Shown here piece after piece: positions 61,866 through 64,000 of a stretch of 64,000 nt of DNA. The notes beneath the pieces are model-generated. The model ran no database searches, was not told the DNA's origin, and was given only the letters and a program-made list of their open reading frames with translations. Position 1 is the stretch's first letter; every line of letters begins with the position of its first letter. Both the position numbers and the translations under genes were made by a program. The stretch comes from Pistricoccus aurantiacus. GTDB lineage: Bacteria > Pseudomonadota > Gammaproteobacteria > Pseudomonadales > Halomonadaceae. The DNA is taken from contig NZ_CP042382.1 of assembly GCF_007954585.1 (NCBI RefSeq), forward strand, positions 2,294,001 to 2,358,000. Reading direction: 5' to 3'.

Positions 61866-62373
61866 TCGTTTACGCGAGATGAGGGCAAACGATCTTGAGC
61901 GGGTTCTGGCCTGGCGCAATCACCCCGAGGTGCGCCGTTACATGTATACCCGGCATGAAATCCGTCTCGATGAACACCGGCAGTGGTTCGAGCGTGCCTC
62001 GCAGGATCCCGCCAAGCATCTGCTGATCTTCGCGGTGGCAGGCACGCCCACAGGGTTCGTCAACATCACCCAGCATCAGCAGGGACCCATCGCCGATTGG
62101 GGCTTCTATCTTGCGCCTGAGGCGCCTCGTGGCACCGGCCGGCAGCTGGGTCAGTCGGCTCTCACGTTTGCCTTCGGCGAGCTGGGCCTGCACAAGCTCT
62201 GCGGCCAGGCGCTGGCTTTTAATGAGCGCTCCATTCGCTTCCATCGACGGCTGGGTTTTCAGCAGGAAGGCCTATTGCGTGATCAATATTTCGATGGAGA
62301 ACAGTTTCATTCAATGGTCTGCTTCGGTCTGTTGCACCACGAGTGGCCATCTCAATCAGGAGAGAGCATCTGA
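61858..62373 (+). CDS. pseH: Pseudaminic acid pathway N-acetyltransferase
   Basis: A 171-residue GNAT acetyltransferase acting on the 4-amino group of the UDP-sugar made by PseC. Seen: LREMRANDLERVLAWRNHPEVRRYMY (residues 4-29), FVNITQHQQGPIADWGFYL, the acetyl-CoA region APRGTGRQLGQSALTFAF, and AFNERSIRFHRRLGFQQEG. The ATG at 61858 overlaps pseG by 8 bases; a longer upstream extension is not supported. Confidence 0.9.
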   Translation: MNSRLREMRANDLERVLAWRNHPEVRRYMYTRHEIRLDEHRQWFERASQDPAKHLLIFAVAGTPTGFVNITQHQQGPIADWGFYLAPEAPRGTGRQLGQSALTFAFGELGLHKLCGQALAFNERSIRFHRRLGFQQEGLLRDQYFDGEQFHSMVCFGLLHHEWPSQSGESI

Positions 62374-63434
62374 TGTCCCTCCCTCATATCACTATCGCCG
62401 GACGGCGCATCGCCGCCGATGCGCCGCCTTACATCATCGCCGAACTCTCCGCCAATCATAACGGTAAGCTCGAGACTGCCCTGCAGATTATCGAAGAAGC
62501 CAAGAAGGCCGGGGCGGATGCGGTCAAGCTGCAAACCTATCGCCCCGACACCATCACCCTCGACTGCGATAGCGAGGAATTTCGTATCAAAGGTGGGTTG
62601 TGGGATGGGCGTACCCTCTATGAGCTCTACGAAGAAGCCCACATGCCCTGGGAATGGCACCAGCCGCTGTTCGAGCATGCGAGAAAGCTGGGTATCACCA
62701 TCTTCAGTTCGCCCTTCGACAATACCGCCGTCGACCTGCTCGAAGACCTGAATGCGCCCGCCTACAAGATCGCCTCCTTCGAGGCCGTCGACCTGCCGCT
62801 GATCGAATACGTTGCGCGCACCGGCAAGCCGATGATCATCTCCACCGGCATGGCGGATGCCAAGGAAATCCAGGAAGCCATCGATGCCGCGAAGGGTGCC
62901 GGCTGTAAGGAGCTAGCCATCCTGCAGTGCGTGAGCGGCTATCCGGCGCCGGCGGAAGATTACAACCTGCGCACCATCCCCGACATGATCGAACGCTTCG
63001 GCTTGGTCACCGGCCTGTCGGACCACACCCTCGACAACACCACCGCCATCACCAGCGTCGCGCTGGGTGCCAGCCTGATTGAAAAGCACTTTACCCTCGA
63101 CCGTAACGGCGGCGGCCCGGATGACAGCTTCTCGCTGGAATCGAAAGAGCTTGAAGCCTTGTGCCGCGACAGCAAGACTGCCTGGCAAGCCCTTGGCAAA
63201 GTCGACTACGGACGTAAATCCAGCGAGCAGGGCAATGTACAGTTCCGCCGATCGCTGTACTTCGTCAAGGATCTCAAGGCAGGTGATATCATTACCGAGG
63301 ATGCGGTAAGGAGTGTCAGGCCGGGGTATGGATTGGCGCCGAAGTATCTGCAGTCCATTATGGGCAAGAGGGTAAAAGTGGATGTATCCGCCTACACACC
63401 ATCTAGTCTAGATGTCTTGAGCGAGCAAAAGTAG
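62373..63434 (+). CDS. pseI: Pseudaminic acid synthase
   Basis: A 353-residue NeuB-family enzyme condensing PEP with the 2,4-diacetamido sugar. Seen: IIAELSANHNGKLETALQIIEEAKKAGADAVKLQTY (TIM-barrel core, residues about 24-60), IFSSPFDNTAVDLLEDLNAPAYKIAS, LSDHTLDN, EKHFTLDRNGGGPDDSFSLE, and a C-terminal SAF/antifreeze-like domain (about 285-353). The ATG at 62373 overlaps the pseH stop by one base; AGGAGAG lies upstream. Confidence 0.96.
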   Translation: MSLPHITIAGRRIAADAPPYIIAELSANHNGKLETALQIIEEAKKAGADAVKLQTYRPDTITLDCDSEEFRIKGGLWDGRTLYELYEEAHMPWEWHQPLFEHARKLGITIFSSPFDNTAVDLLEDLNAPAYKIASFEAVDLPLIEYVARTGKPMIISTGMADAKEIQEAIDAAKGAGCKELAILQCVSGYPAPAEDYNLRTIPDMIERFGLVTGLSDHTLDNTTAITSVALGASLIEKHFTLDRNGGGPDDSFSLESKELEALCRDSKTAWQALGKVDYGRKSSEQGNVQFRRSLYFVKDLKAGDIITEDAVRSVRPGYGLAPKYLQSIMGKRVKVDVSAYTPSSLDVLSEQK

Positions 63435-63435
63435 C

Positions 63436-64000
63436 ATGGTGTCGAAGTTTTATGTATTTGATATTATTACACCTTTCCATCTGATAAGTTCATTGGCCTT
63501 TTGTCTGTCGAAAGGGAGGCAAGGAGACTTAATTAATGTAAATATCATTCCAAGTATGAAGGGAGACTTGCTACTAGAAGAAGCTGATTTTATCACAACC
63601 AGTGGTATTAGAGTAATCATCAAGAAACAAGAATGCTGTGCGGGAATCAAAGATCTTTTCTCTTTTTTTCTGCACAGGTATCTGCGGTTCGAAAAAGTTA
63701 CTGAGAGTTGTATTTATATTGGGCATCATACTTACTTTAAACCAAGTTCTCTCTTTTTTCTCAAAGAAAAATACAAAGGAAAAGCTTTGAAAACTTTTTC
63801 TTTTGAAGAAGGTATAGGTTCCTACTCAAGTTTAAAACAGGAAAAAGAGGTGGCCTTAAGAGAAGGAAAAAAGTTCTACTTTTTAAAGTTTTTTCTAAAA
63901 AAAATATTTTCCACGCGCTTTTTTTTAAATTTTAAATGGGGTGTGATAGGAGCATCCGATTTTTCTAAAAAAGAAGTTAAAAAAAAATATACTGAGGCTT
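63436..64000 (+). CDS. Sialyltransferase/polysialyltransferase-like glycosyltransferase (3' truncated)
   Basis: An open frame of at least 188 codons from ATG 63436 to the window end, without stop. Starts MVSKFYVFDIITPFHLISSL, the typical beginning of GT52/polysialyltransferase-type enzymes, and contains the FSFEEGIGSYSS motif (about residues 119-130), the E-E-G-x-G-S-Y signature of these families, with IGHHTYFKP before it. It begins two bases after pseI and is extremely AT-rich, in contrast to the pse genes. Inferred role: transfer of CMP-pseudaminic acid (or another nonulosonate) to the growing polymer. Confidence 0.75.
   Translation, partial: MVSKFYVFDIITPFHLISSLAFCLSKGRQGDLINVNIIPSMKGDLLLEEADFITTSGIRVIIKKQECCAGIKDLFSFFLHRYLRFEKVTESCIYIGHHTYFKPSSLFFLKEKYKGKALKTFSFEEGIGSYSSLKQEKEVALREGKKFYFLKFFLKKIFSTRFFLNFKWGVIGASDFSKKEVKKKYTEA

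Overview
This is a GC-rich, gene-dense bacterial window that looks like a Gammaproteobacterium. Halomonadaceae (Halomonas-like) is my best guess from the mix of DUF808, DUF533, BtuBFCD, formate dehydrogenase/FdhD and acyl-CoA metabolism genes. That placement is inference from gene content, not a database match. No rRNA, tRNA, CRISPR array or complete insertion sequence was seen.

Layout. 1-5.4 kb: end of a Bcr/CflA-type exporter, a large AsmA-like envelope protein, and a minus-strand MFS-phhB pair. 5.4-13.4 kb: fatty acid/acyl-CoA metabolism (thiolase, acyl-CoA synthetase, SDR dehydrogenase, acyl-CoA dehydrogenase behind a promoter with a PsrA-like operator). An AT-rich island interrupts it, carrying a YkvI-like transporter joined in frame to a truncated AraC regulator. 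13.5-18.7 kb: housekeeping genes (cell wall hydrolase, DUF533, CobO, sugar dehydrogenase, DUF808, phosphoribosyltransferase). 18.8-23.1 kb: molybdenum formate dehydrogenase, DUF1641 and FdhD, translationally coupled.

23.1-35.5 kb (minus): one tightly overlapping respiratory operon. Alternative Complex III (ActA-ActB-ActC-ActD-ActE-ActF) is followed by a membrane protein with a pentapeptide repeat, a Sco copper chaperone, and a caa3 oxidase (subunits II with cytochrome c domain, I, III, IV). Together they would oxidise quinol, pass electrons through bound c-hemes and reduce oxygen. Subunit I carries the YSHPAVY signature of A2-type oxidases.

35.6-42.8 kb (minus): surface sugar locus (O-acyltransferase, SDR epimerase, glucose-1-phosphate cytidylyltransferase, SAF-domain oxidoreductase, RfbC-like epimerase, GT2 glycosyltransferase), closed by a good intrinsic terminator. 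43.2-45.0 kb: Tat-exported molybdenum sulfite dehydrogenase with its cytochrome c. 45.4-50.1 kb: cobalamin riboswitch driving btuB-btuF-btuC-btuD. 50.2-51.5 kb: CynX-type MFS transporter.

51.9-64 kb (plus): polysaccharide region. wecB-wecC (UDP-ManNAcA) end at a terminator. A new promoter and an ops element (RfaH recruitment) then precede wzz, a Wzx-like flippase and the pseudaminic acid pathway pseB, pseC, pseF, pseG, pseH, pseI. The window ends inside an AT-rich gene resembling sialyl/polysialyltransferases. Between pseC and pseF sits an unexpected two-gene unit: an unrecognised 109-aa protein overlapping a HEPN-like protein with an RHDIVH motif. This unit and the AraC/YkvI junction with its structured-RNA-like palindrome are the least explained parts of the window.
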